Counted from the first letter of the stretch, positions 17,547-26,762 are shown. The stretch: 64,000 nt of DNA from Pelomonas sp. Root1444 (GCF_001426885.1 NZ_LMFP01000003.1:1361701-1425700), one strand, 5' to 3'. The notes: generated by a model from the letters alone, not told the origin. A program made the numbers and translations.

Positions 17547-18422
17547 CATCGCCTCCAGGAACACCCGCGTGCGCAGCGGCATCAGCCGCCGCTCCGGGAA
17601 GACGGCCCAACAGCTGGAGCCGGGCAGGTGCCAGTCCGGCAGCAGCCGCTGCAGCCGGCCCAGCTCCAGCGAATGACGCACCAGCAGGCGGTCCACGCCG
17701 GCAATGCCCACGCCGCTGACCGCCAGCTGTGCCAGCAGGCTGGGCGCATTGACCAGCGTGCGCTGCGCCGGCAGGGCCACATGGGGCTCGGCGCCGTCGC
17801 GCTGAAGCCGCCACGGCACCGCCTCGCCGGTGCGCGTGAGCAGCATCAGGCCATGCATGCCGTCCAGCGCCTGGGGCAGCATGGGTTCGCCCACGCGCGC
17901 CAGGTAGGCCGGTGAGGCGTACAGGCCCCAATGCGTCGTCGCCAGCTTGCGCGCGGCGAGCTGGCTGTCGTCGTCGAGCTGGCCCATGCGGATGGCGAGG
18001 TCGAAACCCTCGCCGATGATGTCCACGCGCCGGGGCGTCAGGTCCAGCTCCAGTTGCACCTCGGGATAGTCCAGCGCGAACTGCGCCAGCATGCCGGCGG
18101 CCACCCGCTCGGCGAAATCCGCCGGCATGCTGACGCGCAGCCGGCCGCTGGGCTTGCGCTGGCGGTGCAGCGCCAGGGCCAGCGCGCCGTCCACCTCGGC
18201 CGCGACGGCACGCGCATGCTCCAGCACGCCGGCACCGAAGTCCGTCAGCGTCAGCTTGCGCGTCGTGCGCTGCAGCAGCTTCTCGCCCAGGCGCACCTCC
18301 AGCGCCGCGATGCGCCGTGACACGGTGCTCTTGGGCCAGTGCACGCGCTCGGCCGCGCGGCTGAAGCTGCCAGCCTCCATGACGCGTGCAAACAGCAGCA
18401 GGTCGTCGGCGTCGGATTCCAT
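17508..18422 (-). CDS. LysR-family transcriptional regulator
   Basis: A 304-residue LTTR. Its N-terminal winged HTH reads LLLFARVMEAGSFSRAAERVHWPKSTVSRRIAALE, followed by the linker helix and a periplasmic-binding-protein-like effector domain. It is divergent from azoR (112 bp apart), which it probably controls. An ATTG-N6-CAAT dyad lies at 18442-18455 in the shared space. Effector is unknown, plausibly quinone-like or electrophilic compounds as in other azoR-linked regulators. Confidence 0.88.
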   Translation of the reverse strand: MESDADDLLLFARVMEAGSFSRAAERVHWPKSTVSRRIAALEVRLGEKLLQRTTRKLTLTDFGAGVLEHARAVAAEVDGALALALHRQRKPSGRLRVSMPADFAERVAAGMLAQFALDYPEVQLELDLTPRRVDIIGEGFDLAIRMGQLDDDSQLAARKLATTHWGLYASPAYLARVGEPMLPQALDGMHGLMLLTRTGEAVPWRLQRDGAEPHVALPAQRTLVNAPSLLAQLAVSGVGIAGVDRLLVRHSLELGRLQRLLPDWHLPGSSCWAVFPERRLMPLRTRVFLEAMSALLDACPAPTA

Positions 18423-18534
18423 CTGTCTCGCTCATTGGTGCATTGGCGGAACAATCTTATGCAAATCGGCGGCTTCTGCCGTCGATTGATGGCTCCTAGA
18501 GTTCATCCATCGCCTCACCCCTTCGGAGCCACAG

Positions 18535-19140
18535 ATGAACATCCTGCAAATCAACGCCAGCGCCCGCCGTGCCACAGACGACCAAGGCTCGGTTTCCACC
18601 CGCCTGGCCAATGAGCTGACCGCCGGCCTGCGCGCCGCCCACCCTGCCGCCAGCGTCACTGTGCGCGACCTCACGCTGACGCCGCAGCCGGTGCTGGACG
18701 AAGCCGCGCTGGGCGCCCTGTTCACGCCGGCTGACCAGCGCAGCCCCGAGCAGGCCGCCCGTGTCGCGCTGGACGACGCGCTGATCGCCGAACTGCAGGC
18801 CGCCGACACCGTCGTCATCGGCGTGCCCATGTACAACTTCAACATCACCGCCCAGCTTAAGAACTGGATCGACGCGATCGCCCGCGCCGGCGTCACCTTC
18901 AAGTACGGCGAGAAGGGCCCCGTCGGCCTGCTGACCGGCAAGAAGGTGTTCGTCGTCACCAGCCGCGGCGGCATCCACCGCGACCAGCCCAGCGACCAGA
19001 TGACCCCTTACCTGCGCGCCGTGCTGGCCTTCCTGGGGATGACCGACGTCGAGTTCGTCTACGCGGAAGGCATGGCCTTCGCCGCCGAGCAGGGCATCGC
19101 CGCCGCCCGTTCGCAGATCAACCAACTGCTTGCCGCCTGA
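18535..19140 (+). CDS. azoR: FMN-dependent NADH-azoreductase / quinone reductase
   Basis: A 201-residue flavodoxin-like protein that reduces azo bonds and quinones by two-electron transfer from NADH in the cytosol. Seen: LQINASARR phosphate-binding start, [27 protein letters not shown] (the FMN and substrate region) and VTSRGGIH. It is divergent from a LysR regulator and followed by a hairpin-dense repeat and a pirin gene, so azoR and pirin may form an oxidative/electrophile-response unit. Confidence 0.92.
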   Translation: MNILQINASARRATDDQGSVSTRLANELTAGLRAAHPAASVTVRDLTLTPQPVLDEAALGALFTPADQRSPEQAARVALDDALIAELQAADTVVIGVPMYNFNITAQLKNWIDAIARAGVTFKYGEKGPVGLLTGKKVFVVTSRGGIHRDQPSDQMTPYLRAVLAFLGMTDVEFVYAEGMAFAAEQGIAAARSQINQLLAA

Positions 19141-19146
19141 CCTGAA

Positions 19147-19283
19147 GCCCCTCGCCCAAGGAGTACCTTGGTCGGTCCCCCGAGGGGACGACGATGCTTG
19201 CCGGTTCGACCGGCAAGCACATCGCCCAAGGCGGGCCGGCTTGGGAGCGGCCCGGCGCTCGGCCCGCCAACACTGAAAGGAAC
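19147..19283 (+). repeat. Hairpin-dense intergenic repeat, copy A
   Basis: Between azoR and pirin. It contains CCAAGG-AGTA-CCTTGG, GTCCCC-CGA-GGGGAC, an 11-bp perfect stem (TGCTTGCCGGT at 19195-19205 and ACCGGCAAGCA at 19209-19219, loop TCG) and GGCGGGCCG/CGGCCCGCC. The outer parts match, on the reverse strand, the araF-araG gap (41219-41294): shared blocks include GTACCTTGG, CGGTCCCCCG, GCCGGCTTGGG and CGCTCGGCC. Both copies have the same orientation relative to transcription and begin a few bases after a stop codon. Confidence 0.7.
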
Positions 19284-19286
19284 ACC

Positions 19287-20156
19287 GTGAACACCGTCGC
19301 CACATCCCTGCTGAACCAACCGCGCGAGGTCGAGCGCCTGGTCGCCGGCCAACCGACCAGCGACGGTGCCGGCGTGAAGCTCAACCGCGTGCTGACGCAG
19401 AACCTGCAGCGCCGGCTGGACCCGTTCCTGATGCTGGACGCCTTCGGCACTGACAACCCGGACGACTACATCGCCGGCTTCCCCGACCACCCGCACCGCG
19501 GCTTCGAGACCATCACCTACATGCTCGCGGGCCGCATGCGCCATCGCGACTCCGCCGGCAACGAAGGCCTGATCAGCGACGGCGGCGTGCAGTGGATGAC
19601 CGCCGGCCGCGGCGTCATCCACAGCGAGACGCCGGAGCAGAACGCGGGCCGCATGGCCGGCTTCCAGCTGTGGCTGAACCTGGCCGCAAAGGACAAGCTG
19701 CGCGCGCCCTGGTACCGCGACGTGGCCGGCCACGAGGTGCCGGAGTTGGAGCGCGACGGCGTCAAGGCGCGCGTCATCGCAGGCGCCAGTCACGGCGTGA
19801 GCGGCGCCGTGCAGCGCGAGACCACCGAGCCGCTCTACCTGGACCTGCACTTCGCGCCCGGCGCCCGCTTCGAGCAGCTGCTGCCACCCGAGTTCAACGC
19901 TTTCGTCTATGTCTACGAAGGCGCGTTGAAGTTCGAGACCGGCTGCCTCGTGCCGTCGGGCCGCATGGCCATCCTGGCCAACACGCCGGGCAGCGACGGC
20001 GCGCGCCTGCAGGCCGGTGAGGCCGCAACGCGCGCGCTGCTGATCGCCGGCAAGCCGCTGGGCGAGCCCATCGCGCAGTACGGCCCCTTCGTCATGAACA
20101 CCGAGGCCGAGCTGGTGCAGGCGGTGCGGGACTTCCAGGCGGGGCGGCTGGCCTGA
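19287..20156 (+). CDS. Pirin-family protein
   Basis: Bicupin of 289 residues. The metal-binding N-terminal cupin has HPHRGFETITYML and the later His/Glu pair in GVIHSETPEQ, matching the three-His-one-Glu iron site of pirins. Family members act as quercetinase or redox-linked regulators. The GTG at 19287 is chosen because AAGGAA lies 6 bases upstream and the longer upstream frame is repeat sequence. It follows azoR, supporting a redox or aromatic-compound role. Confidence 0.88.
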   Translation: MNTVATSLLNQPREVERLVAGQPTSDGAGVKLNRVLTQNLQRRLDPFLMLDAFGTDNPDDYIAGFPDHPHRGFETITYMLAGRMRHRDSAGNEGLISDGGVQWMTAGRGVIHSETPEQNAGRMAGFQLWLNLAAKDKLRAPWYRDVAGHEVPELERDGVKARVIAGASHGVSGAVQRETTEPLYLDLHFAPGARFEQLLPPEFNAFVYVYEGALKFETGCLVPSGRMAILANTPGSDGARLQAGEAATRALLIAGKPLGEPIAQYGPFVMNTEAELVQAVRDFQAGRLA

Positions 20157-20184
20157 GGGCGCTGCGCGCAGGCAAGATGCGCGC

Positions 20185-20790
20185 ATGACCGATCTCCGCC
20201 GCCACAGCCCCGCCAGCGAGCGCAACGGGCCGCCCATCCTGGCGGCCCTGCAGCGCCTGCTCCCGCCCGCCGGCGTGTTGCTGGAAGTCGCCAGCGGCAC
20301 CGGCCAGCATGCGGCCTTCTGCAGCGCCGGGCTGCCCGGCTGGCAGTGGCTGCCCAGCGACTTCGACGCCGCGGCGCTGCCGTCGATTGCCGCCTGGTGC
20401 GCGGGCCTGCGCAACGTGCAGGCGCCCATCACGCTGAATGTGCTCGACGACCCCTGGGCCGGCGTGCCACCGCAGGTCGATGCGATCTACTGCGCCAACA
20501 TGATCCACATCGCGCCCTGGGCCTGCACGGCGGCGCTGATGCGCGGTGCGGCGCGCCATCTCGCGCCGCGCGGGCTGCTGATCACCTACGGCCCCTACCT
20601 GCTCGACGACGAGCCCACGGCGCCCAGCAACCTCGCCTTCGACGCCGACCTGCGGACGCGCAACCCCGCGTGGGGCATCCGCCGCCTGGCCGACGTGGCC
20701 GGAGAAGCCGCCGCCGTCGGCCTGATGCTGAGCGAGCGGCTGGACATGCCGGCGAACAACAAGCTGTTGGCCTGGAGCCGCCCGGACTGA
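20185..20790 (+). CDS. DUF938 SAM-dependent methyltransferase-like protein
   Basis: A 201-residue protein. The motif LLEVASGTGQHAAFC is the glycine-rich SAM-binding loop, and YCANMIHIAPW followed by GLLITYGPY are later Rossmann-like strands. The length, the early block SERNGPPIL and the terminal NNKLLAWSRP fit the DUF938 family. Substrate is unknown. It begins 28 bp after pirin on the same strand. Confidence 0.85.
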   Translation: MTDLRRHSPASERNGPPILAALQRLLPPAGVLLEVASGTGQHAAFCSAGLPGWQWLPSDFDAAALPSIAAWCAGLRNVQAPITLNVLDDPWAGVPPQVDAIYCANMIHIAPWACTAALMRGAARHLAPRGLLITYGPYLLDDEPTAPSNLAFDADLRTRNPAWGIRRLADVAGEAAAVGLMLSERLDMPANNKLLAWSRPD

Positions 20791-20802
20791 GCGGGTGTGA
20801 GG

Positions 20803-21210
20803 TCAGCGGCCAGGGGACGGCCCGACACGCGCGGCCAGCCGCAGCACCTGGCAGCCCAGCACGAACGCGACACAGGCGGACACGGACGCGCCGAGCAGCC
20901 ACGGGTCAGACGGGAACACGAGGACATAGCCCTTCCCCTTGATCAGCGTGGCGAAGCTGGACACGCCGAACGGCATCATGAACAGCCGGAACGTCTGCCA
21001 GCGCGCGGCGCTGGACGTGGCCGTACCCGTGGCGCTCGAGACGCTCAGCCGCAGCGCAAGCCCGATGACGAGGCTGATGCCGGCCGAGTTCAGCCAGATG
21101 GCGGGCGACGGGTCGAACAGCGCCGATACGTTGACGAGGTACCACAGCAGGTAGCACCAGAGCACCGTCTTGCCGGCAGGGAGGGTTGCGAAGTAGTGGA
21201 GCAGGCGCAT
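20803..21210 (-). CDS. Small uncharacterised membrane protein
   Basis: A 135-residue protein with about four hydrophobic segments (VLWCYLLWYLVNVSALF, ISLVIGLALRL, LFMMPFGVSSFATL, SACVAFVLGCQVL). The open frame extends far upstream, but the ATG at 21210 gives a membrane-topology start and avoids overlapping the LysR gene on the same strand. No family was recognised. It converges on the DUF938 gene with 12 bp between stops. Confidence 0.6.
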   Translation of the reverse strand: MRLLHYFATLPAGKTVLWCYLLWYLVNVSALFDPSPAIWLNSAGISLVIGLALRLSVSSATGTATSSAARWQTFRLFMMPFGVSSFATLIKGKGYVLVFPSDPWLLGASVSACVAFVLGCQVLRLAARVGPSPGR

Positions 21211-21235
21211 GGCCGCGTGCTTGCAAGATTGATGC

Positions 21236-22144
21236 TCAGGCCAGCCCGGCGGCCAGGTGGTCGCCAAACGCCCTGACCTTGCCGGAGGAGCGCCGCTGCG
21301 GTGGGCTGACGAGTTGCATCGGCAGCGCCCGCCCCAGCCAGTTCGGCATGGCGAACTGCACCTCCCCCCGCGCCACCTCGGTCTCGAACAGCCATCCCGG
21401 CGCATAGGCCAGGCCCATGCCGGCCAGCACGGCCTCGCGCACCGCCTCGCCGCTGTTGGTGCGCAGGCTGCCGGCCACACGCACGCTGACCTCGCTGCCC
21501 GGCGGCGCGCTGGCGCCTGGGCCGGCCTCGAAGGACCAGACCGGGCCGGCGCGCAGTTCGCTGTAGACGATGCAGTTGTGCCGCGGCAGGTCCGCCGGCT
21601 CACGCGGCGGCGCCATGCCCAAGGTCTCGAAATACCCGCGCCGCGCGACGACGCAGCGGCGGACGGTGCCGATGCGCCGCGCCACCAGGCTGGAATCGGG
21701 CTGTTCGCCAACGCGTACGGCGATGTCGATGCCTTGCTCGATGAGATCCACGAAGCCGTCATGCAGTTGCAGGTCGACCTTCACGCCTGGGTGGGCGGCC
21801 TGGAAGCTGCGCACCAGCGGCACCAGCTTCATGCGGCCGAAGGTGCCCGAGGCCGCCACGCGCAGCCAGCCCTGCAGCCGGTGTTCGCCGGCGCGCAGCT
21901 CGCTCTCGGCTTCGGCGACTTCGGCGACGAGGCGCCGCGCCTGCTCGACGTAGCGTTCGCCAGCGTCCGTCAGCTTCAACGCCCGTGTGCTGCGCGCCAG
22001 CAGCTGCGCGCCGAGCGCCTTCTCCAGCGCCGCCACCTGCTTGCTGACAGCGCTCTGCGTGCTGCCCAACTCCCGCGCGGCGGCCGAGAAGCTCCCCAGC
22101 TCCACGACCCGCACCAGGGTCTGCATCGCCTGCAACCGGTCCAT
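21236..22144 (-). CDS. LysR-family transcriptional regulator
   Basis: A 302-residue LTTR; HTH region MQTLVRVVELGSFSAAAR and STQSAVSKQVAALE, then the effector domain. The ATG at 22144 is preferred over one at 22225 because GGGAAGAG directly precedes it and the HTH then begins at the normal position. It is divergent from an SDR gene across 120 bp that contains a perfect T-N11-A dyad. The usual layout suggests that it represses itself and activates the SDR. Confidence 0.88.
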   Translation of the reverse strand: MDRLQAMQTLVRVVELGSFSAAARELGSTQSAVSKQVAALEKALGAQLLARSTRALKLTDAGERYVEQARRLVAEVAEAESELRAGEHRLQGWLRVAASGTFGRMKLVPLVRSFQAAHPGVKVDLQLHDGFVDLIEQGIDIAVRVGEQPDSSLVARRIGTVRRCVVARRGYFETLGMAPPREPADLPRHNCIVYSELRAGPVWSFEAGPGASAPPGSEVSVRVAGSLRTNSGEAVREAVLAGMGLAYAPGWLFETEVARGEVQFAMPNWLGRALPMQLVSPPQRRSSGKVRAFGDHLAAGLA

Positions 22145-22165
22145 CTCTTCCCACCTTTGCCTTTG

Positions 22166-22180
22166 ATTCCCGACCGGAAT
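22166..22180. promoter_or_regulatory. LysR-type T-N11-A operator
   Basis: ATTCC and GGAAT flank five bases, giving a symmetric T-N11-A box 22 bp upstream of the LysR start and 85 bp upstream of the SDR start. It is in the expected position for an LTTR recognition site. Confidence 0.6.
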
Positions 22181-22264
22181 AAATCTTAGGCAGTTGGGCC
22201 GGCTACCGCTTCGGTCGAGCGGCAATCACAGTGAAGTCACTCAACCACTCCGCGGAGATTTCAC

Positions 22265-23017
22265 ATGACTTCACCCATCGTCCTCATCACCGGCGCGCTG
22301 ACCGGCATCGGCCGCGCCACGGCGCTCGCTTTCGCGAAGGAAGGCGCCACCGTCGTCGTCAGCGGCCGACGCGAGCCGGAAGGCCAGGCCCTGGTTGCCG
22401 AACTGAAAGCCGTGGGCGCCGCGGACGCCGCCTTCATCCGCGCCGATGTGCGGGAAGAGGCCGACGTGCGCACCCTCGTCGAGCAGACCGTGACCCGCTT
22501 CGGCCGCCTGGACGTGGCCGTCAACAACGCCGGCGTCGAAGGCGCGACCGGCCCCATCACCGAGCAGGGTGCCGACAACTACGACCTCATCTTCGACAGC
22601 AACGTACGCGGCGTGCTGTTCTCGCTGAAGCACGAGATGCGCGCCATGCTGGGCCAGGGTGGCGGCGCCATCGTCAATCTGTCGTCGGTGGCAGGCTTGA
22701 TCGGCTTCCCCGGCGCCTCGGTCTACGTGGCCAGCAAGCACGCGGTCGAAGGCCTGACCAAGAGCGCGGCGCTGGAAGGTGCGGCGGCCGGCGTGCGCGT
22801 CAACGCGGTCGCGCCCGGCCCGATCCAGACCGACATGCTGGAACGCTTCGTCGGCCGCAGCGAAGACGCCAAGGCCGGCATGCGCGCGGGCAACCCGACG
22901 CAGCGCTTCGGCACCGTGGACGAGGTGGCGCAGACCATCGTGTTCCTGGCCAGCGACAAGGCGCGGTACCTGACGGGGCAGTCGCTGGCGGTGGATGGCG
23001 GATTTACGGCGCAGTGA
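22265..23017 (+). CDS. Short-chain dehydrogenase/reductase (SDR)
   Basis: A classical 250-residue SDR: TGALTGIGRATALAFAKEG nucleotide-binding motif, NNAG at about 83-86, catalytic Ser in NLSSVAG and the YVASK active site. Uses NAD(P)H; substrate not deducible. It is divergent from and probably controlled by the neighbouring LysR regulator. A 77-bp tail with no evident terminator separates it from the convergent liv genes. Confidence 0.9.
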   Translation: MTSPIVLITGALTGIGRATALAFAKEGATVVVSGRREPEGQALVAELKAVGAADAAFIRADVREEADVRTLVEQTVTRFGRLDVAVNNAGVEGATGPITEQGADNYDLIFDSNVRGVLFSLKHEMRAMLGQGGGAIVNLSSVAGLIGFPGASVYVASKHAVEGLTKSAALEGAAAGVRVNAVAPGPIQTDMLERFVGRSEDAKAGMRAGNPTQRFGTVDEVAQTIVFLASDKARYLTGQSLAVDGGFTAQ

Positions 23018-23094
23018 GCGCCTGGCGATCGTGTTTGAGACCCCTGTGAAGGATCTGCAGGAATCGGGTCCGGCAACGCTCGTTCAATCACGCG

Positions 23095-23826
23095 CTAGCC
23101 TTGATGTCCCGCCCCAAGATACGTCTCAATGACCCGCGGATCCGCCGCCAGTTGATCCGCCGGCCCGGTCAATCCAAACTCGCCCGTCTCCAGCACATGC
23201 CCATGGTCCGCCACGCGCAGCGCGGCGCGGGCGTTCTGTTCGACGAGCAGGATGCTGACACCGCTGGCGCGCAGGTCATCGACGATGGAAAAAATTTCGC
23301 GCACGATCAGTGGTGCCAGGCCCAGGCTGGGCTCATCGAGCATCAAGAGCTTGGGCTGGCCCATCAGCGCGCGGCCGAGTGCCAGCATCTGGCGTTCGCC
23401 GCCGGACAGCGTGCCGGCTTGTTGCGCGCGGCGCTCCTTCAGCCGCGGGAAGCGCGTGTAGACGCTCTCCAGTCCGTCGCGCCAACGCTTGTCGCCCAGC
23501 TTCTTGGGCCGCCAGCCGCCGAGCAGCAGGTTGTCTTCCACCGTCATCGTGCCGAACAGCTCGCGCTTCTCCGGAACGAGCGCGAGGCCGGCCATGACGC
23601 GCTCTTCCAGCGTCAGCTCGGCGATGTCCTCGCCCGCGAAACGCAGGACGCTGCTGCGCGACGGGATCAGTCCCATCAATGCGCCCAGCAGCGTGGACTT
23701 GCCGGCGCCGTTGGGACCGATGACGGTGACGACGCTCTTCTCCTCGGCCGTGAAGCTCAGCCCATGCAGCACTTCGGCGCGGCCGTAGCCGGCGTGCAGG
23801 TCGACCACTTCCAGGAGCGCGTTCAT
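23095..23826 (-). CDS. livF: Branched-chain amino-acid-type ABC transporter ATPase LivF
   Basis: A 243-residue ATPase. Walker A GPNGAGKST, signature LSGGERQMLALGRAL, Walker B LLMLDEPSLGLAP and the switch His are visible. It couples ATP hydrolysis to import at the inner membrane. Its ATG overlaps the stop of the fused livM-livG gene by 4 bp. Members of this group also carry amides, urea or aromatic acids, so the substrate is open. Confidence 0.92.
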   Translation of the reverse strand: MNALLEVVDLHAGYGRAEVLHGLSFTAEEKSVVTVIGPNGAGKSTLLGALMGLIPSRSSVLRFAGEDIAELTLEERVMAGLALVPEKRELFGTMTVEDNLLLGGWRPKKLGDKRWRDGLESVYTRFPRLKERRAQQAGTLSGGERQMLALGRALMGQPKLLMLDEPSLGLAPLIVREIFSIVDDLRASGVSILLVEQNARAALRVADHGHVLETGEFGLTGPADQLAADPRVIETYLGAGHQG

Positions 23827-25598
23827 TCATCCGCTCCCAGGTAAGCCGCACGCACCGCCGGGCTGGCCTGCACCTCGGCGGGCGTGCCTTCCATCAGCCA
23901 GCGGCCGAACTCCATGACGACGATGCGGTCGGTGAGCTTCATGACGAAGTCCATGTCGTGCTCGACCAGCAGCAGCGACAGGCCTTCGGCCTTGAGCTGC
24001 CTCAGCACCTCGGCCAAGGCCTCCTTCTCCTTGTGGCGCAAGCCGGCGGCGGGTTCGTCCAGCAGCAGCAGCGACGGGTCGCTGGCCAGCGCGCGGGCGA
24101 TCTCCACCAGGCGCTGCGGGCCCAGCGCGAGATTGCCGGCCAGCTCGTGCGCCTGCTCGGCCAGGCCGATGCGGCGCAACTGGCGCAGCGCTTCGGCGCG
24201 GGCCTGGGCTTCCTCGGCCGCATTCAGGCCGAGCATCGCGCGGACGGTGCCGGTACGCGTGCGCAGGTAGGTGCCTAACGCGACGTTCTCCAGCACCGTC
24301 ATATCGGGCACCAGCTTGACATGCTGGAAGGTGCGCGACAGGCCGGCGCGTGCGATCTCGCGGCTGCTGTGGCCGTCGACACGCAGGCCCAGCAACTCCA
24401 CCTCGCCGCCGGTCAGCGGCAGCACGCCGGAGATCAGGTTGAAGGTGGTGCTCTTGCCGGCGCCGTTGGGGCCGATCAGGCCGACGATGTCACCGGCGCT
24501 GATCTTGAAGCTGATGTCGTTGACGGCGACGAGGCCGCCGAACTGCTTGCGGATGGCGCGCACGTCCAGCAGTGCGGCGCCGGCTTGCGGATGCCTGCGC
24601 GAGCTCAGGGGCGGCACGTTCTCATCCACCGCCCGCTGGCGCGGGGCCGGCAGCCAGCGGGCAATCAAGGGCCACAGGCCGTCCGGCGCAAAGCGCAGCA
24701 CCAGCACCAGCACGACGCCGAAGACGATGATTTCGTAGTTGCCCGAACCGCCGAAGATCATCGGCAGCCAGACCTTCAGCTGGTCCTCGGCCAGCTTGAC
24801 CAGCGCCGCGCCGGTGAAGGCGCCGCCCACTGTGGCGATGCCGCCCAGCACGGCCATGAACAGGTACTCGATGCCGAACTTGATGCCGAAGGGCGACGGG
24901 TTCACGCTGCGCTGCATGTGGGCGTAGAGCCAGCCCGACAGCGAGGCCAGCAGTGCCGCGATGACGAACATCACCAGCTTGTAGCGGAAGGTGGACGCGC
25001 CCATCGCCTCGGGCATGGTCGCCCCGCCACCGCGGTGCGCGTTCATCGCCCGCATGATGCGGCCGGGCCGCGAGTCCAGCAGCCGGGTGATGGCGACCGC
25101 GGCCAACAGCGCCGCCAGCCAGATCAGCAGGTAGATGCGGCGCTCGCTCTGGAAGCTGAAGTCCCCGATCTGCAGCGCCGGCAGGCCCAGCAGGCCGTCG
25201 TACTTGCCCAGCGCCTCCAGGTTGCCGACGAGGTAGTACAGCGCCAGGCACCAGCAGATGGTGGCCAGCGGCAGGTAGTGGCCCGACATGCGCAGCGTCA
25301 TCGCACCGATCGCCAGCGCCAGCACCAGCGTGAGGGCCAGGCCGACCACCAGCCCCAGCCAGGGCGACAGCGCCAGCGTCGTCGACACATAGGCCGTCGC
25401 ATAGGCGCCGATGCCGGCGAAGGCCGCCTGGCCGAAGGACGTGAGCCCACCGACGCCGGTCAGCAGCACCAGCCCCAGCACGACGAGCGAGAAGAGCCCG
25501 ATGTAGTTGAGCTGGGTGATCCAGAAGTCGGGCACCGGCGCGAAGGGCAGCACAAGCAGCGCGACCGCGGCGGCGATCGCCAGGTGGGTGCGGTTCAT
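23823..25598 (-). CDS. Fused LivM permease-LivG ATPase
   Basis: A 591-residue fusion. The N-terminal ~330 residues form a LivM-type permease with about ten hydrophobic segments and the GGLTSFGQAAFAGIGAY motif. After a linker (RQRAVDENVPPLSSRR) comes a LivG-type ATPase with GPNGAGKSTTFNLI, ALGPQRLVEIARAL (a variant signature) and LLLLDEPAAGL. There is no frameshift, so it is a true fusion. It sits between livH (2 bp upstream) and livF. The ATG at 25598 is chosen because the earlier in-frame start would overlap livH. Confidence 0.9.
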   Translation of the reverse strand: MNRTHLAIAAAVALLVLPFAPVPDFWITQLNYIGLFSLVVLGLVLLTGVGGLTSFGQAAFAGIGAYATAYVSTTLALSPWLGLVVGLALTLVLALAIGAMTLRMSGHYLPLATICWCLALYYLVGNLEALGKYDGLLGLPALQIGDFSFQSERRIYLLIWLAALLAAVAITRLLDSRPGRIMRAMNAHRGGGATMPEAMGASTFRYKLVMFVIAALLASLSGWLYAHMQRSVNPSPFGIKFGIEYLFMAVLGGIATVGGAFTGAALVKLAEDQLKVWLPMIFGGSGNYEIIVFGVVLVLVLRFAPDGLWPLIARWLPAPRQRAVDENVPPLSSRRHPQAGAALLDVRAIRKQFGGLVAVNDISFKISAGDIVGLIGPNGAGKSTTFNLISGVLPLTGGEVELLGLRVDGHSSREIARAGLSRTFQHVKLVPDMTVLENVALGTYLRTRTGTVRAMLGLNAAEEAQARAEALRQLRRIGLAEQAHELAGNLALGPQRLVEIARALASDPSLLLLDEPAAGLRHKEKEALAEVLRQLKAEGLSLLLVEHDMDFVMKLTDRIVVMEFGRWLMEGTPAEVQASPAVRAAYLGADE

Positions 25599-25600
25599 GC

Positions 25601-26638
25601 TCAGTGCTCCTCGTGGTGCGGGTCCACGAAGGACCGCCACAGGAGGATGGGCAGAATCACCGTGAACACGATGACCTCCTTGAACGCGCTGGCCCAGAAG
25701 GAGCCGAAGCTCTCGATCAGCCCCACGCCGACCGCGCCGGCCAGCGCCATCGGGAAGCTGGCCAGGCCGGCGAACACCGCGGCGACGAAGCCCTTGAGGC
25801 CGATCAGGAAGCCGGTGTCGTAATAGATGGTCGTCGATGGCGAAATGAGCAGCCCGGACAGCGCGCCGATGAAGGCAGCCATCGTGAAACTCATGCTGCC
25901 GGCCGCATCGCCCGAGATGCCCATCAGCCGCGCACCGGTGCGGTTGACCGACGTGGCGCGCAGCGCCTTGCCCGTCAGCGTGCGCTCGAAGAACAGGAAC
26001 ATCGCCAGCAGCAGCACCAGCGAGGCCCCGAAGATGATCAGCGTCTGGCCCGTGAAGCTCAGCGGGCCGACGTCGAAGCGCGCCTCCCAGAAGGCCGGCG
26101 TCCGGTAGCCCTCGGCGCCGAAGAACACGAGGCCCACGCCGGTCAGCGCGAAGTGCACGCCGACCGAGACGATGAGCAGCGTCAGCACGCTGGCGCCGGA
26201 CAGCGCCCGGTAGGCCAGGCGGTACAGCAGCGGGCCCATGCAGGTGACGATGGCCAGCGTGACGAGCACCTGCACGATCAACGCGTGCTGCCGCTGCACG
26301 AACTGCGGCGCCACGAGAGCGATGATGAAGGGGAAGCTCAGCGTGCGCGCCAGGCTGGCAGCGAGGCGTGCCGCCGGCCAGCGCTCACGCAGGCCCTGCG
26401 CCAGGTCCAGCACGGCGACGGCCACGGCCATCAGCAGCAGCAGCCACACCGTGCCCGGCACCTTGCCCATCTGCATGGCGGCCAGCGTCAACGCGCCGAA
26501 GGCGACGAACTCGCCCTGCGGGATGAAGATGATGCGGGTGACCGAAAAGACGAGGACCAGGGCCAGCGCGACGAGGGCGTAGATGGCCCCGTTGGTCAGG
26601 CCGTCGAGGCCGAGGATGGCGGCAATCGTGAGGTCCAT
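25601..26638 (-). CDS. livH: Branched-chain amino-acid-type ABC permease LivH
   Basis: A 345-residue polytopic permease starting [31 protein letters not shown], the typical LivH opening, and containing [12 protein letters not shown] and [13 protein letters not shown]. It is first in the unit; livM-livG follows after 2 bp. No gene for a periplasmic binding protein (LivK/J) accompanies it, so the ligand receptor must be encoded elsewhere or the system uses an unlinked one. Confidence 0.92.
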   Translation of the reverse strand: MDLTIAAILGLDGLTNGAIYALVALALVLVFSVTRIIFIPQGEFVAFGALTLAAMQMGKVPGTVWLLLLMAVAVAVLDLAQGLRERWPAARLAASLARTLSFPFIIALVAPQFVQRQHALIVQVLVTLAIVTCMGPLLYRLAYRALSGASVLTLLIVSVGVHFALTGVGLVFFGAEGYRTPAFWEARFDVGPLSFTGQTLIIFGASLVLLLAMFLFFERTLTGKALRATSVNRTGARLMGISGDAAGSMSFTMAAFIGALSGLLISPSTTIYYDTGFLIGLKGFVAAVFAGLASFPMALAGAVGVGLIESFGSFWASAFKEVIVFTVILPILLWRSFVDPHHEEH

Positions 26639-26716
26639 GGCGACGCGGGGTGGAGGGTCGCCCATCGTATCGGCGAACCCCCGCAGCGCCCCTGGGGCTC
26701 ACCATGAGAGGTGCTA

Positions 26717-26748
26717 TCAAAAAGGGCGCCCCCGGGGCGCCCCTTGTC
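26717..26748 (-). terminator. Rho-independent terminator of the BON lipoprotein gene
   Basis: On the minus strand a G/C stem (GGGCGCC paired across CCGG with GGCGCCC) is followed by TTTTTGAT, 15-20 bp after the BON gene stop. Stem and T-run are both clear. It separates this gene from livH downstream. Confidence 0.8.
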
Positions 26749-26762
26749 GAGCAGCGGCCCGA

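Noticed and set aside
19195-19219. tRNA-like T-loop sequence (GGTTCGAC)
   Set aside because: It is only the loop side of an 11-bp hairpin; no acceptor, D or anticodon arms surround it.
21211-21762. Upstream extension of the small membrane-protein frame through the LysR gene
   Set aside because: The extension is Arg/Ala/Pro-rich shadow sequence of the LysR gene; membrane segments begin only after 21210.
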